This document shows, in pieces, positions 47,081-58,609 of a stretch of DNA of 64,000 nt (position 1 is its first letter; every line of letters begins with the position of its first letter). The notes beneath the pieces are model-generated. The model was not told where the DNA came from. It saw nothing but the letters and a program-made list of their open reading frames with translations, and made no database searches. The stretch comes from Eupeodes corollae (Eukaryota; Arthropoda; Insecta; Diptera; Syrphidae), in assembly GCF_945859685.1 (NCBI RefSeq), contig NC_079147.1, positions 18,765,289-18,829,288 of the forward strand. The letters are read 5' to 3'. The position numbers and the translations under genes are program-made.

Positions 47081-47956
47081 TAACTCACGACCTTTAAACT
47101 GAAGAACCAGCCTCTAAATTACCTCTTTTTACTGGCCTAAGCTCTGAATATGTGGTAGTAGACCTAAGGTGTTCACTACAATGGCGGATCCAGAGGGGAT
47201 GGTAAGGGTCATGACCCAACCTGGAGATAATTTTGTTTTAATTTCCTAGGAACTCCCTTGAATTCAAAACTATTGCGTTAATGGATATGACTCTCATTAT
47301 GTTTCGAGTTTTTAATTTCTTATATATAAAAACAAAGTTTATATTCTACTTCCTTGGAACTTTGCTTGCCAAAAGTACAACTTTAACAGAGGAATGGTCC
47401 AAGTACATAATATGAATGGAAATATCAGCCCTTTTTTCATTAATTTTTGACCAATAGACGATCTAGGGAGGGGGTAACCTGAGCCATTTTTAAATAAAGA
47501 TTTTATCTAAATATTTGTCAGTAATTTAACGACATTTTCCAAAAAATGGTTTTCTGTCAAAAACAACTAAATTTTGGTTTCACTCAATTTAGAATTTCCA
47601 AAAAATTTAGTAATGCTTTAAATTATTTTCATAACATTTGTTTTGAAGAAAAAGAGCAAATATTCAGGTTCTAAAAGAAACCTTGACTAAGAGATCGTCA
47701 CATTGATAATAAGTTTCCTTTAAATCCTGAACTTCGCCTTCAATTACGTCTCAAAATAATTTTAAACTCTAGCTTTTAATTAAGCATGACATTACGACGG
47801 TAGAAATGTCAAAAACGGTTTTTTTCATTTTTTCGAAACTTTCTAAATGTTTCCCTTAATTTGGCTTCTTTCTACAAGAAAAACATATTTCGGTATTGAC
47901 CGAGAAGAGTACCCTTCATAAAACCGTTATTTCTCTTAAGTTTTCTTAATAATGTC
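47081..47956. other. spacer with two related GATCC/GATCT-rich words
   Basis: No gene. Near 47184 (GGCGGATCCAGAGGGGATGG) and near 47458 (ACGATCTAGGGAGGGGGTAA) are similar G-rich words about 275 bp apart in the same orientation. They are otherwise unexplained. Confidence 0.35.
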
Positions 47957-47973
47957 TTAATATTTATTGTTTA

Positions 47974-48278
47974 GTAGCACCCGTGGCATGTTGGTCAGTG
48001 CGTTGCACTGTCATGCAAGGGTCTTGGGTTCAATCCCTGCCTGTGCCACCTTAATTTAAAAAAAAAAAAATCGCGGGTACTGCCCCTTGCGAGGAATTGA
48101 CAAATCCTTCAAGAGTAATTCTTGTCATGAAAAAGTGCTTTCTACAATTTTCGGATTCAGATTCGGCCTAAGATTGTAGGTCCCTTCCATTCCTGACAAC
48201 AGTACTCGCACACAGGAATGGTTGCGAGTTGTCACTAGGCCCTGGTTCACAACGGACTGTTGCGAAACCCAATTTAAT
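47974..48278 (+). repeat. full-length tRNA-derived SINE with 17-bp target-site duplication
   Basis: Starts GTAGCACCCGTGGCATGTTG, has B-box-like GGGTTCAATCCC and the standard body, and ends CGGACTGTTGCGAAACCCAA. TTAATATTTATTGTTTA is repeated exactly at 47957-47973 and 48279-48295, which defines the insertion. Confidence 0.93.
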
Positions 48279-48295
48279 TTAATATTTATTGTTTA

Positions 48296-49479
48296 ATAGG
48301 TATTTGTTAAAATATTGTTTTTTTTTTTAACAAAACTTGGTATCCTTGGAAAGGGTCACCATGTAAAAATAATTTTATAAGCATTTGACACCTGCACACA
48401 AAAATTACAAAATGTATATTTAAAAATTAATTTAAAAAAAAAACGCTTTATTGATTTTCAAAAAAAAAAGGAAGTTAATCTAGTTTTTTTTTAAAGATAA
48501 AATGGCATTTAAATTTTTGAGAAAAACTTATTTTAAACTAACTTTTAGGAAGACATAAGCCAGATCTAGCGACCTATTCGTACATTTTATTTTTTTCAAA
48601 ATTGATTTTTTATTGAATTAAAGATCTAAAAAAGATCTAAAAAAATTAAATAAATCTACATTTTGAAGTGAATTTGCTTTCAATTCTCTAGAACTGAGAT
48701 TTAAACACGAATTTCAATAATATAAATGTCCCAGAAACATCAAAATTGGCATTTTCGTTAAACTAATGGCCAGTTTAAAAACATAATGAACGTTTTATAT
48801 CTATTAATATAAAGGCTTTAAATCTCTTGGAAGTAAAAGAGATTCTGAAATGTGTAATTTGTGAGTGCCACACAAAAGCTTTTTCCCAACTTATTTGTTT
48901 GCCTCAATTTGTTTTTATTTAATTTTTAAATAAATAATGTATTTAAAAGCATCTATGCATCCTTAAATTCAAGAACCAAATATTTTTCTCTCTAAAATTT
49001 TTAAGTATTGTTGACTCCTTTAAGATCAAAATACGAGTTAGCAGACTGATAGCGATAGTAATAATAGACTTCCGAAAATAGAGTTTGAAAAAACTTCGTC
49101 AAAAAAGCCCGACATTTCTTCTTATCAAATCCTCTCTCACTTTCTGGATTTTTGAATTTTTTAGCGTTGTAAGCATAAATAGAAATGAATACAAGAAACG
49201 TAGCTATATTTTATTTTTGGAAAAAAAGCTACGTTTCAAAACAATTTCTTACATTTCTGCGTGAAATGCAGCAAAAACCCTCTTAGCTATTGTGTTTTGT
49301 TATAAATATTTCATGTTAAGAAAACCTTTGGAATCTGGGAATGCTTTCATATGTAGGGAGTCATACACATTAAATAGTTAGACCATGCTTTGCTATACAA
49401 CAGTGCTCTTAAATAATTTGATTACTAAAGTTATCATTTTAGCAATTAAAATGTGTAAAGGTTATATGTTTATATGTTT
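48296..49479. other. AT-rich intergenic stretch, nothing supported
   Basis: No gene, RNA or recognisable repeat seen. Confidence 0.4.
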
Positions 49480-50160
49480 CAATTTGGGCCATAAGAAATT
49501 AGTTATCATCTTTATGTAGCAGTCGCTGTTGACGGTACGAAAGTACGAACCAATTACGCCGCGCCGGCCGAAAATCCACACCAAACGTTAACTTTTTGAG
49601 GATGCTTTATCACCTGGTAAATGTTGCCTATTAGCACAGCCATTCATCCAAAAATGCGCCTAATAACTAATGATAATTTTTTGGACCAAATCCTCTTCCA
49701 AACTATTCCAAGCCCAGTCAGAAAAAAAACGGCGGCCGGCGTGGTCTGGTTAGATCTTGCACGATTGTAGTCCTAAGGCCCTATGAAGTCTGCGAAAAGC
49801 CGAGTTCTTGACTGCCTGGAGTTCTAATGTACCCTTTCACGGACCGCGACGATATTCTCCGCTTATCTTGCGTTCCTTGAATGTACGGGTGTTGGCTGAT
49901 TGTAAAATGAACTGGTCGTCCTAAATTTGGCCACCGAACGTTGAAGAGTCTACGTCTGTCTACGTCTACCGTAAAATAGTCATAGTGGGTGCAAAGTTTG
50001 CGTTAACGAAGTCATTTTGATAAAAAAGTTTTATCATTTCAACGTGGTGTTAAATCGTGTAACTAGCCATGATAATATGATTTAGCATAAATAACTGAAT
50101 AATAAAAAAAGTTTTGACAAATGTCACCAAAACAAAATGGCCGCCATGGAGCGCCAATTT
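49480..50160 (-). pseudogene. mariner-like transposase remnant
   Basis: Minus-strand pieces read FFSDWAWNSLEEDLVQKIII, then AHFWMNGCANRQHLPGDKAS, in place of the usual SDEAHFWLNGYVNKQN. A VWIFGRRGVIGSYF-like block follows. The segment before it corresponds to the linker between the HTH and catalytic domains. Stops and frame changes are common. The region is noticeably richer in GC than its surroundings. Confidence 0.6.
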
Positions 50161-50519
50161 AAAAACCTTATACAATGACTTGCCCTTGCAAACAAACACT
50201 TACACCATTCTTATTGGAATAACGTTTTGTGGTCGGATAAACAAAGATCAATTTGTTTAAATCTGATGGAAAATTGTGTGTGAGAATGTCAAAAAACAAG
50301 GAGTTTAACTCAAAATCACAAAGAATACAGTGAAACACTGTGGTGGGAACATAATGATTTGACGGAATTTTCAGCATCTCGTGTAGGTAAAACATTTGTT
50401 GAATCGATATTTTCACAAACAATGCTTTAGTGAAATCAAACACATTTTTGGACGTACTGAGAAGTATAGGGATTTTTCTAAAACGTCAATATTCGAATGT
50501 GTAACGTTTTATTAAGCTA

Positions 50520-51785
50520 TTTTTAACTTCCCATAGGAAGTTATTGTAATGGGTCCGATTTGTCAAATTGAAAATTTTGACATTTCTCGACGTTTCAAGG
50601 TCCCTAGAGTCAAAATAAAAGATTTTTAGAAAGATGTCTGTGCGTGCGTGTGTACGTACGTTTGTACGTCCGTACGTTTGCGACGTTTTTTTCGTCGTCC
50701 ATAGCTCAAGAACCAGAAGAGATATCGACTTCAAATAAATTTTGTTATACAGATAATAAGGCAGAAAGATGCAGAAAGGGCTCTCAAGAAAATTGCATGG
50801 GTGGTTTTTTACCATAGCAGTTTGAAAAAAAGGTGAAAATTTTGGTTAACCCTAAATATCTTACGAACCAAAAACGCTAGACACTTGGATTAAATTCTAT
50901 ATAATATATTGTAACATGATACCAAACAGGTATATTTTTTGAAAAAAATAAATATAACGTTTTTTTTTTAAATCAATAAAACTAAAAAAACAAATTTGTC
51001 ACCTCCAAAATTTTACGACTGAAATATGATTTCATCTCTAAAACAATTTCGTGCAACGAAATATAATATTTTTGACATCTGATAAAATTTTGAGAAAAAT
51101 CGAATTGACAGTTTTTTTTATAAAAAATAAAAATATAAAAAAAAAACATTACTCAAAGTTCGTAAAAATTGAATATCCATTCAAATATCTTTTCAAAAAC
51201 TTGAAATTTGGGCTTAAAGCTTATCTTATCTAATAAGAAATATTATTTTGCACATTTTTAAAAATGTTGAGAAAAATCGAATTGACAGTTTTTTTACAAA
51301 AAATAAAAACCTAAAAAAAAAATTTATAAAAGTTGGTAAAAATTGATTTTCGACTCAAATATCTTTTCAAAAATTTTAAATATTGGCTTCAAAGTAATGT
51401 TATCTCATAAGAAATATTGTTTTCAACATTCGGTAAAATTTTTAAAAAATCGAATTGACAGTTTTTTTACAAAAAAATAAACTCTAAAAAAAACAATACT
51501 AAAACTTCGTAAAAATTTACTTTCGACTCAAATAGCTTTTCAAAACTTAAAAATATTGGCTTGAAACTTATTTTATTTCACAGAAAATATTGTTTTCAAT
51601 ATTCAGTAATTTTAATATAAAAATCCAACAGTCCGTTTTTTCATAAAATATAAAATCTACAAAAAATAGTACGCAAATTTGGTAAAAATTGATACGAGTA
51701 CACATAGACAAACTTTTAAGCAAGACAAATCGACAGACGGGATGGGAAGTTATCAGTGTGGGTCGCATCCCAGCCTCTTTTTTTT
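50520..51785 (-). repeat. DR repeat, most complete copy (about 1.27 kb) with four internal tandem units
   Basis: Runs from the palindromic end AACTTCCCATAGGAAGTT (50526-50543) to GGGTCGCATCCCAGCCTCTT at 51779. The right-half region has CGTACGTACGTTTGTACGTC-like alternation near 50655-50690. The body repeats a unit with AATTGACAGTTTTTTT, CAAATATCTTTTCAAAA and AGAAATATTGTTTTCA; GAATTGACAG occurs at 51102, 51279 and 51452, with a diverged form near 51623. The spacing is 171-177 bp. No coding frame is credible. J1 begins immediately after. Confidence 0.85.
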
Positions 51786-54285
51786 ATAATAAGATCACAC
51801 TCAATTTATATTACCCTTATTATGTAGACACAATGTGAGCACTAGGAAAGCGAGAGAGGGGTTGAAAGGAGATGTCGGTGCACATTGGTTTTGAATTCCT
51901 GAATATTGCAATAGCTAGGAAAGACAGAGTGTGGCAAGGCATTCCACATTCGCATAGTTCGGCTAAAGAGCGATACTCTGTACTTGACAGTACGACCGAA
52001 GATGAGCTCGAGGGTATATTGATGAGCATTCCTAGAAGCGGGAGTATTACGGTTGAACTGTTCAGTGGAGGAATGCAGCTGGCTATTTCTCTAGAGCATA
52101 AACCATTAAAATAACGGTAAAAAAGCGTGAGACAAGAAACATTTCGACGATGTTCAAGTGACGTAAATGATCTTATGATGGTAATATCACCAATCAATCT
52201 AAATGCTCTACGTTCATTACTATCCAAGAGACTTAAGTAAGTTGCAGGAGCACCAGCCCAGATATGGGAGTTATACTCAAGCTTTGGACGTATATAAGTC
52301 TTGTAAATAACAGCCAGATCAGAGGGGGAGAAAAACTTCTTGCATCGCCTTAGAAAACCCAAACATCTTGCGGCATTTTTGGCAACATCGCGTATGTGAT
52401 CGTTCCACAAAACGTGGTTGGTGATACACATACCAAGAATATCGAGATGTTCAGTTTACTCGATGTAAGTGCCATTTATGGATAATGGCAGGGGGAGTAT
52501 GTTTCGCTTTAACGATAATCCACGCGGTTTATTATTCCAAATTGTACAATGCTGTTTAGGTCGGAATTTAATGAGCTTATCATCCAAAGAAGAGGGGTGT
52601 CAATCTGAAAACGAATACGAAAAGCTAAGAGTACTATCGTCAGCGAAACAATGTATTGGATTAGATGTTGCAGACAAGAGATCATTAATAAAAATGAGAA
52701 AGAGTGTTGGAGAGAAACAGAGCCCTGGGGCGCACCATCAGCATTTATTTTGTGGTTTTCAGACTTGAATCCAGCCAATATAACTTGTATTGAACGATTC
52801 GAAAGGTAATTACTAATCCAATGAAGGAGGGATTCATGAAAACCAAAAGCACGCATTTTCGAAAAGAGAGCCTGATGCCAAACCCTATCAAATGCTTTTG
52901 AAATATCTAGTGAAATAATCTTACTTTCTCCAAAACTATGTAAAGATTTGTTCCACTGTTCGGTGAGACGAACCATGAGATCACCAGTGGACCTATTCTT
53001 ACGAAGGCCATACTGTAGGTCATTAAGAAGCTTCCGTTCTTCAAGATATTTCTTGAGCTGATAATTAATCAGCGTTTCCATGACCTTGGAAAGAAGGGAC
53101 GTAAGTGCAATCAGTCGATAATTAGACGGTGAGAAAGATTCGCCTTTTTTGGGAATAGGCTGGACAAATGCGGTTTTCCATCCGCTCGGAACGAGACCTG
53201 AGGAGTAGGACAGACGAAAAAGCTTACGCAGTGGTTTTGCCAGCGATGAAGAACACCTCTTCAGAAGAATAGCGGGGATACCATCCGGACCAGCAGATTT
53301 ATGTATGTTAAGATCTTTTAGGACTCTCGCCACAGTACGAGTGCGAAAAAAGATTTGCCCCATAGAATCATTAAGTCGTTCAAGTACAGGTGGAGTCATA
53401 ACACTCACTGGCAGAGTTGAATTGGCGGCGAACTGCCTAGCAAAGAGATTTGCTTTCTCTAAAAAGCTTAACAAATGGAGTGTCATTCACAACGAGCGTA
53501 GGAACCGAGGAAGAGGAAGAATTCCTCATATTCTTTAGAAATGACCAAAAATTTTGACTGCCTTTGAGACATTGCAATATTTTTTGCTGCAATTTTTGGT
53601 CATGTAAAAATTTGGTTCGTCGAATATGGGCGTTGCAGCAGGCCTTCCTGGCTTGCTTGAACTTATTCCGGTTTTCCTCAGTTGGATTGGATTTAAAACA
53701 ACGGAATTTTACCTTCTTAACCCTAATAACCTCTTTACAGCTCGCATCGAACCATGCGTTTTCCTTTGGTCTGATGCTTTTAACCCTATTCGGGATAAAA
53801 GTTCTCATTCCCAGGAGAATCAAACTTGTGATCATATCAGCGCTGGCGTCAACGTCACTATCGAGGAAGTATCGTGACCAGTTAAAGATGCTAAAGTAAT
53901 TATTGAGACCGTCTCAGTTGGCTTTCTCGTATTGCCAAACGGTTTTTTTAGGAGCTCTTTCTTTAACTGGAGAGTTTTTACACGAGAAATTCGCTAATAT
54001 GACACAATGGTCAGATGTGCCTAGAGGAGATAGAACACTAATAGTGTACTTACCAGGGTCAGAGGTAAGAAACAAGTCAAGAGTGTTTTCTGCTCGACCT
54101 AACACGTCCGATATTCGAGTGGGCTCGTTGACCAGCTGAGTCAGGTGGTTTATCTCAGCGAAAATCTCAGCACACACTCCTTCTGGTGTTGACTGGCCCG
54201 AATGTTGAAGCCATTTTCCACTTATTACAATATGCAGACATTCAAAATCCAGTCTTCCCTTCCTAATTGCTCGCATTGTGTTTCC
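51786..54285 (-). mobile_element. J1 LINE, longest copy: endonuclease end, RT, C-terminal region, 3' UTR
   Basis: Minus-strand order: endonuclease C-terminus (54276-53914, LTQLVNEPTRISDVLGRAEN, LDLFLTSDPG, SPLGTSDHCVI), linker (53835-53437, KENAWFDASCKEVIRVKKVK), and RT (53486-52509, LNIHKSAGPDGIPAILLKRC, NYRLIALTSLLSKVMETLIN, DISKAFDRVWHQ, then a frameshift just after APQGSV that throws the FADD active site out of frame). The C-terminal region (52431-51820) reads NHVLWNDHIRDVAKNAARCL and IYKTYIRPKLEYNSHIWAGA. It is 5'-truncated in the endonuclease and ends in an A-rich 3' tail at 51786. No ORF1 is seen. Confidence 0.88.
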
Positions 54286-54289
54286 ACTT

Positions 54290-54700
54290 TTTTGTAGCTA
54301 ATTGTAGGCCTATATTACTCTTATAAGACGTTTAAAGAATTATATGTTTACATTTAAAGCATAATACAGTAATAAAATCTATATAATCATTGCTCAGAAA
54401 TACAAAACTATGTCAATACCCAATTTAGAAGTTAATGCTTCAATACTACTGCTCAATATTGCTAAGCGTTACCAATTGGTCCAATATTTTTCAAATATTC
54501 AATTTCCCTTTTATTATTATTTTCAATTGTGGAAATATATTTTTACGTATTATTTTAAATTATGTATTCTGAAAAACGAATCAATGAAAGTGCTAATACT
54601 ATTTACTTTCTCATTTTTATTTTACTGTCCATTCAAAAAAATGATACATTTTTCTTAAAACGAAACTTATAAGACTTAAAACCAAAATTTTGTAATACTT
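54290..54700. other. 3' flank of P4H gene 2
   Basis: AT-rich sequence between the J1 LINE and the stop codon of P4H gene 2. It should hold the 3' UTR of gene 2; I could not place its polyadenylation site with confidence. Confidence 0.4.
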
Positions 54701-54705
54701 TTGAA

Positions 54706-54806
54706 CTATCGAATAATTCCATATCCATCGGACACCTCATGATCTGGTTCTAAGCCACAGGGCCTTGTGAACATTTGCTTTCTCACTCGAATCCAAACAT
54801 TTGCAA
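54706..54806 (-). CDS. P4H gene 2, terminal exon
   Basis: Acceptor TTTTCCAG. Encodes VANVWIRVRKQMFTRPCGLE and a tail ending GYGIIR, then TAG at 54708-54706. Confidence 0.9.
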
Positions 54807-56417
54807 CTGGAAAAGCGAAATAATTTTTTTAATCAGACATTTCTTTTTTTAAGGGTTTGAGAAAGTTTCAAAAAACCTACCCCATTTAGATCCCTTAAGA
54901 ACAGGACAGGCAGCATGTTTTGTGCGGTAGTCTTTTTCTTCGTCCTTATGCAAATTATACCAAAACATAAGACTTCCCTTTTTGGGCTGAACTGCTCGTT
55001 TCAAGAATGGGAAACCTGTGGCGCCACCTTGCTCTACATCTGATAACTAATGGATCAATATGAAGTTAGAATTTAAGAAACTCAAAATCTACCAAGTTAA
55101 ATAAAAGAAAACTTACATAGAATATTGCTGTGGCAATCCTGTTTCCATCTTCATATTGAAAGGCGTCGTCTCTCTCGAAGAAGTCAAAATGAGGTTCATA
55201 ATGTCCACCAATACCGTAGTTCGCCACTTGAAGTTCTTCATTTGCATCCATATCCAATCCAGTGATATCTCCTAGCCGACGGCTAAGTGTCTCCGTTTCT
55301 GGTAGAACATGATATTTCAGCCAGGTATTTTGACTGGTCCTGTATAAAGTCGCTGTCGTTCCATCGCCGTCGTTAGCACGAACTTGCGAACGAGTCATAC
55401 CGGGTTTAGAAATTTCCTTAATTGGTTCGATTTCAGCATCTCTAATGACATCATGGAACACAACCACATACGGATCTAAGTTCAATTCTTCCATTTTGAA
55501 TGGCATCAAGAGGCGGTACGGTACATTTCTGTGGAAGTTCCTGCACCGAAGTGGTCTCTCCTCAGTTGGTGATTGTTTGACTTCACCCCGACAAACTTTT
55601 TCGTAGGTCTTGAATTCTTCCGTAAGCTTATATGGCCTCATAATGTCATCTTCTAACTCGGGCTCGACTAATCCATGGCCTTGTTCGATCATTATCTTTA
55701 GGTATTTTCTAAAATCCAAAGAATATTCTCTATCGGGTTCGAGCTCAAGAAGTTTAGTGTTTAGATCGAGGGCAGTTTGGAAGTCTCCCATTTGAGCATG
55801 ATAGCTAGCCACCATTTCAAGGAAGCCAACTGTTTCACTCGAGTTGAAATACTCTTGTACTTGGAGTTTTTGGAAAGACTCCTTCAACCATGGAATGGTG
55901 TGATTGAAATCCTTCAACATAAACAGTTTCTGACCAAGTTGGAAGCAATCTTGCCAAGACATTGGTGATCTGGATAATACAAATTTATTCAGGATTAAGT
56001 TTGAAGTAGGTAATGAAGAAATATTGGCTTACCCATATTTTACACCATTCAGAATACCAGCAGATAGTTCGGAAACATCGAGCTGATAAGTTTCCTGAAG
56101 TCGAACTAATGCAACTGCTGAGCCTGTCAAATCTTCTTCAGTAGGGAAGCTCAAGTTTTCACGAGTGTATTTAACGGCTTTTAGGAAAGCTACAAATTAG
56201 ATTAAAAAAATGAATCACTTTAATAAATTGTTTAATAATAAAATGAAATGAATCGGACATACATTTTCGGGCAAGTCCATTATCGATTGCATCTTCAAAA
56301 AGAGCCCAATCCGTATCCAATCGTTTGATCAGAAGAAATGCATTAACAGGACTTGTAAGGTATTCTTCTAGATTATTGGCAGCGAGTTCGTGTTCTCTTT
56401 CGATTTCTTCAATTTCC
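54706..56417 (-). CDS. prolyl 4-hydroxylase subunit alpha, gene 2 (paralogue; five exons found, N-terminal exon missing)
   Basis: Same enzyme family and likely ER role as gene 1. Minus-strand coding exons: 56417-56263, 56189-56033, 55969-55117, 55046-54881, 54806-54706. All junctions are GT-AG and the frame is continuous for 476 codons plus stop. Domains: P4H N-terminal domain (IEREHELAANNLEEYLTSP, NAFLLIKRLDTDW), TPR-like region (ETVGFLEMVASYHAQMGDFQ, ALDLNTKLLELEPDREYSLD), and catalytic domain with HYEPHFDF (His codon 55191-55189, Asp 55185-55183), third iron ligand His at 54917-54915 and Lys in GSKW at 54887-54885. All key residues are present. The first exon joins in phase 2, as in gene 1, so a signal-peptide exon must lie upstream (above 56417); I could not find it. 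The fly orthologue is not resolved among the PH4alpha paralogues. Confidence 0.92.
54881..55046 (-). CDS. P4H gene 2, fourth exon found
   Basis: Encodes LSDVEQGGATGFPFLKRAVQ, PKKGSLMFWYNLHKDEEKDY and HAACPVLKGSKW. 166 nt, donor GTAGGT. Same length and phase as gene 1 exon 7. Confidence 0.94.
55117..55969 (-). CDS. P4H gene 2, large third exon (TPR-like region plus catalytic start)
   Basis: 853 nt. It covers what gene 1 splits into exons 4, 5 and 6, without the two intervening introns. Encodes SWQDCFQLGQKLFMLKDFNH through GNRIATAIFY, including HYEPHFDF. Donor GTAAGT at 55116. Confidence 0.94.
56033..56189 (-). CDS. P4H gene 2, second exon found
   Basis: Encodes FLKAVKYTRENLSFPTEEDL, TGSAVALVRLQETYQLDVSE and LSAGILNGVKY. 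157 nt, donor GTAAGC. Length and phase equal those of gene 1 exon 3. Confidence 0.92.
56263..56417 (-). CDS. P4H gene 2, first exon found (N-terminal domain)
   Basis: Acceptor TTTTTAG precedes GGAAATTGAAG. Encodes EIEEIEREHELAANNLEEYL and the NAFLLIKRLDTDW hallmark. Donor GTATGT. Phases at both ends equal those of gene 1 exon 2. Confidence 0.92.
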
Positions 56418-57094
56418 CTAAAAATGATAAAAGTTTTATAATCAGTAATTTTACAAAACAATTCTTAGAAATGTAAACTTCTGTTGTTTTTCTAGGAAGT
56501 AAGGTATTTCATAATCTTGTTAAAGTTCTATTAAAAAACTATAGCCCCTTTTACTTCATAAAATTAAATCAGAAGTAAAATTATTGTCATTTCTAATCTT
56601 ATCAGCTGAATATTCGATCTTCAATCAATCTTTAGTAGTGAAAAAATTGCACGAGAGCTACACTGATCGAAATTAATAACTTTGATAAGAAAGTGATGTG
56701 TTTGATTGCCGTTCAATGAAAGTTCAAGACATGCAATTATATTTTTTCTGAGTATAGCCAAATGAATTGAACAAGAAATTTTATTTCTATATTGAAACGA
56801 CAAATTTTTTTGGAGAGAAACCAAAAGATATTTTATTTATTGTTAAGATAAAGTAATTAAGTAAGCAATGGAAAAGGATATCAGCCTACTGGTAGCCAAT
56901 TCTTGACCAAATCATGTTTTTTCTCGAGAACCTGAATGAGTTTAATCACAAGCGGTGTTGGTAACTTACGCAAGTTTTACAAATTGTATTTTTAAATACT
57001 CATTATTTTAACATTTCTCCGAAAAAATGTTTACATTAAAATAAAACTCGAAACAAAAAGCCACATTTTATAAGTAATGATTTAATAGTTAAAA
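56418..57094. other. upstream intron of P4H gene 2, first exon not identified
   Basis: The minus strand should carry the first intron of gene 2. I searched for a signal-peptide exon ending two bases into a codon before a GT donor and found no convincing one. Confidence 0.4.
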
Positions 57095-58605
57095 AAGGGA
57101 GGGTGGGATTATCAGTTTGTTGTTTTTTATGGTGTTTTGCAAAATAAGTTGTCAACAAAATTTTTCTAAAAAATAAACTAAAAGTTAGCACAAATATTTA
57201 AAAAAAAAATATAAAAAAAACTTAACCTAACAGTTGGATTTTTATGAAATATTTACTTAAAAACTATTATTTTTGGTATTATGAAATTCTTTATTCTTTA
57301 ATTTTTAAAATGATATTTTGATTGAAAGTCAATTTTTAGCAAAATTTTAATAGTTTTGGACATTTCTCGACGTTTCAAGGTCCCTAGAGTCAAAATAAAA
57401 GATTTTTAGAGAGATGTTTGTGCGTGCGTGTGTACGTACGTTCATACGATCGCGACGTTTTTTTCCTCGTCCATAGCTCAACAACCAGCAGAGATATCGA
57501 CTTCAAATAAATTTTCTTATACAAATAATAATAACAGATAATAATCCACAGAGATGTAGAAAGGACTCTCGAAAAAATTCCGAAGTTGGTATTTTTACCA
57601 TAGCAATTTAAAAAAAAAAGTTGAACATTTTGGTTATTATTTGGTTACATTGTAACGTGTTACCAAACAAGTATATTTTTGGAAAAAAAAATCCAATCAA
57701 CGGAGTTTTTTATAAATCAAAAAAAGTGAAAAAAAAATATTTGCCAACCTCGAAAATTTTACGAAAATTTTATTGAACTGACAGTTTTTTTTATAAAATA
57801 TAAAAATTGAATTGTAAAAATTGAATTTAGACTCAAATGCCTTTTCAAAACTAAGAGATATTTTCTTTTAACTAAAAATTGTTGTCAATATTCAGTAAAA
57901 TTTTGAGAAAAACCGAATTCACAGTTTTTTTTACAAAAAATTAAAACCAAAAAAAATAACAAAAGTTGGTAATGATTGATTTTTGACTTAAATATCTTTG
58001 AAAAACTTTGATATCGCTTTGAATTTTGAGACAACCCAATTTGATTTTTTTTATATAAAAATAAAAACCTAAAGATAACATTACTAAAACTTGGTAAAAA
58101 TTTACTTTCCACTCAAATATCTGTTCAGAAATTAAAAATATTGGCTTCAAACTTATTGCCTTTTACAGAGAAAATAGTTTTCGACATAAAGTAAATTTTG
58201 TATAAAAATCAAACAGTCCGTTTTTTCGTGCAAAAATAAAATCTACAAAAAATAGTACGAATTTGGTAAAAATATATATTCAGTTCTCGATATCTGGTGA
58301 AAAATTGAAGATATTGGCTTAAAATTAATATCATTCATCCAATTTGTATTTGTTTCTATAAGAAATAACAAATTTAATTAAATGCTACTTTAATTGGTAA
58401 AAATTGATTACGATGAAAAATCTCATTAACAAAAAGAGATTTGGAAATTAAACTATTTCATTATATGCATACTTTTGAAAAGTTTAAGAATAATTTAACC
58501 TGCAACTTTTTTAACAAAACACGAAAACCTGCAAACTTTTAAGGCCTAAAAACTTCAAGACAAATCTACAAACAAGATGGGGAGTTATCAGTTCTTTTTT
58601 TTAAA
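57095..58605 (-). repeat. DR repeat cluster, copies in opposite orientation
   Basis: 57095-57355 resembles a decayed left end and body in plus orientation. At 57356 the sequence switches to the DR right-half words (GACATTTCTCGACGTTTCAA, CCATAGCTCAACAACCAG). It then continues through tandem units to a decayed left end near 58560-58590 (AAGACAAATCTACAAACAAG, GAGTTATCAG). The inner boundary is approximate. Confidence 0.65.
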
Positions 58606-58609
58606 TTTA

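Noticed and set aside
50640..50690. CGTACGTACGTTTGTACGTC-like alternating stretch considered as a regulatory or Z-DNA signal
   Set aside because: It is an intrinsic part of the DR right half and recurs at 41960, 57425 and 58890, so it is repeat sequence rather than a local signal.
56880..56985. Minus-strand stretch reading PTPLVIKLIQVLEKKHDLVK, considered as exon 1 of P4H gene 2
   Set aside because: Only about 28 codons are open, the nearest donor gives the wrong phase for joining the exon at 56417, and there is no signal peptide. It could equally be a Tc1-type scrap.
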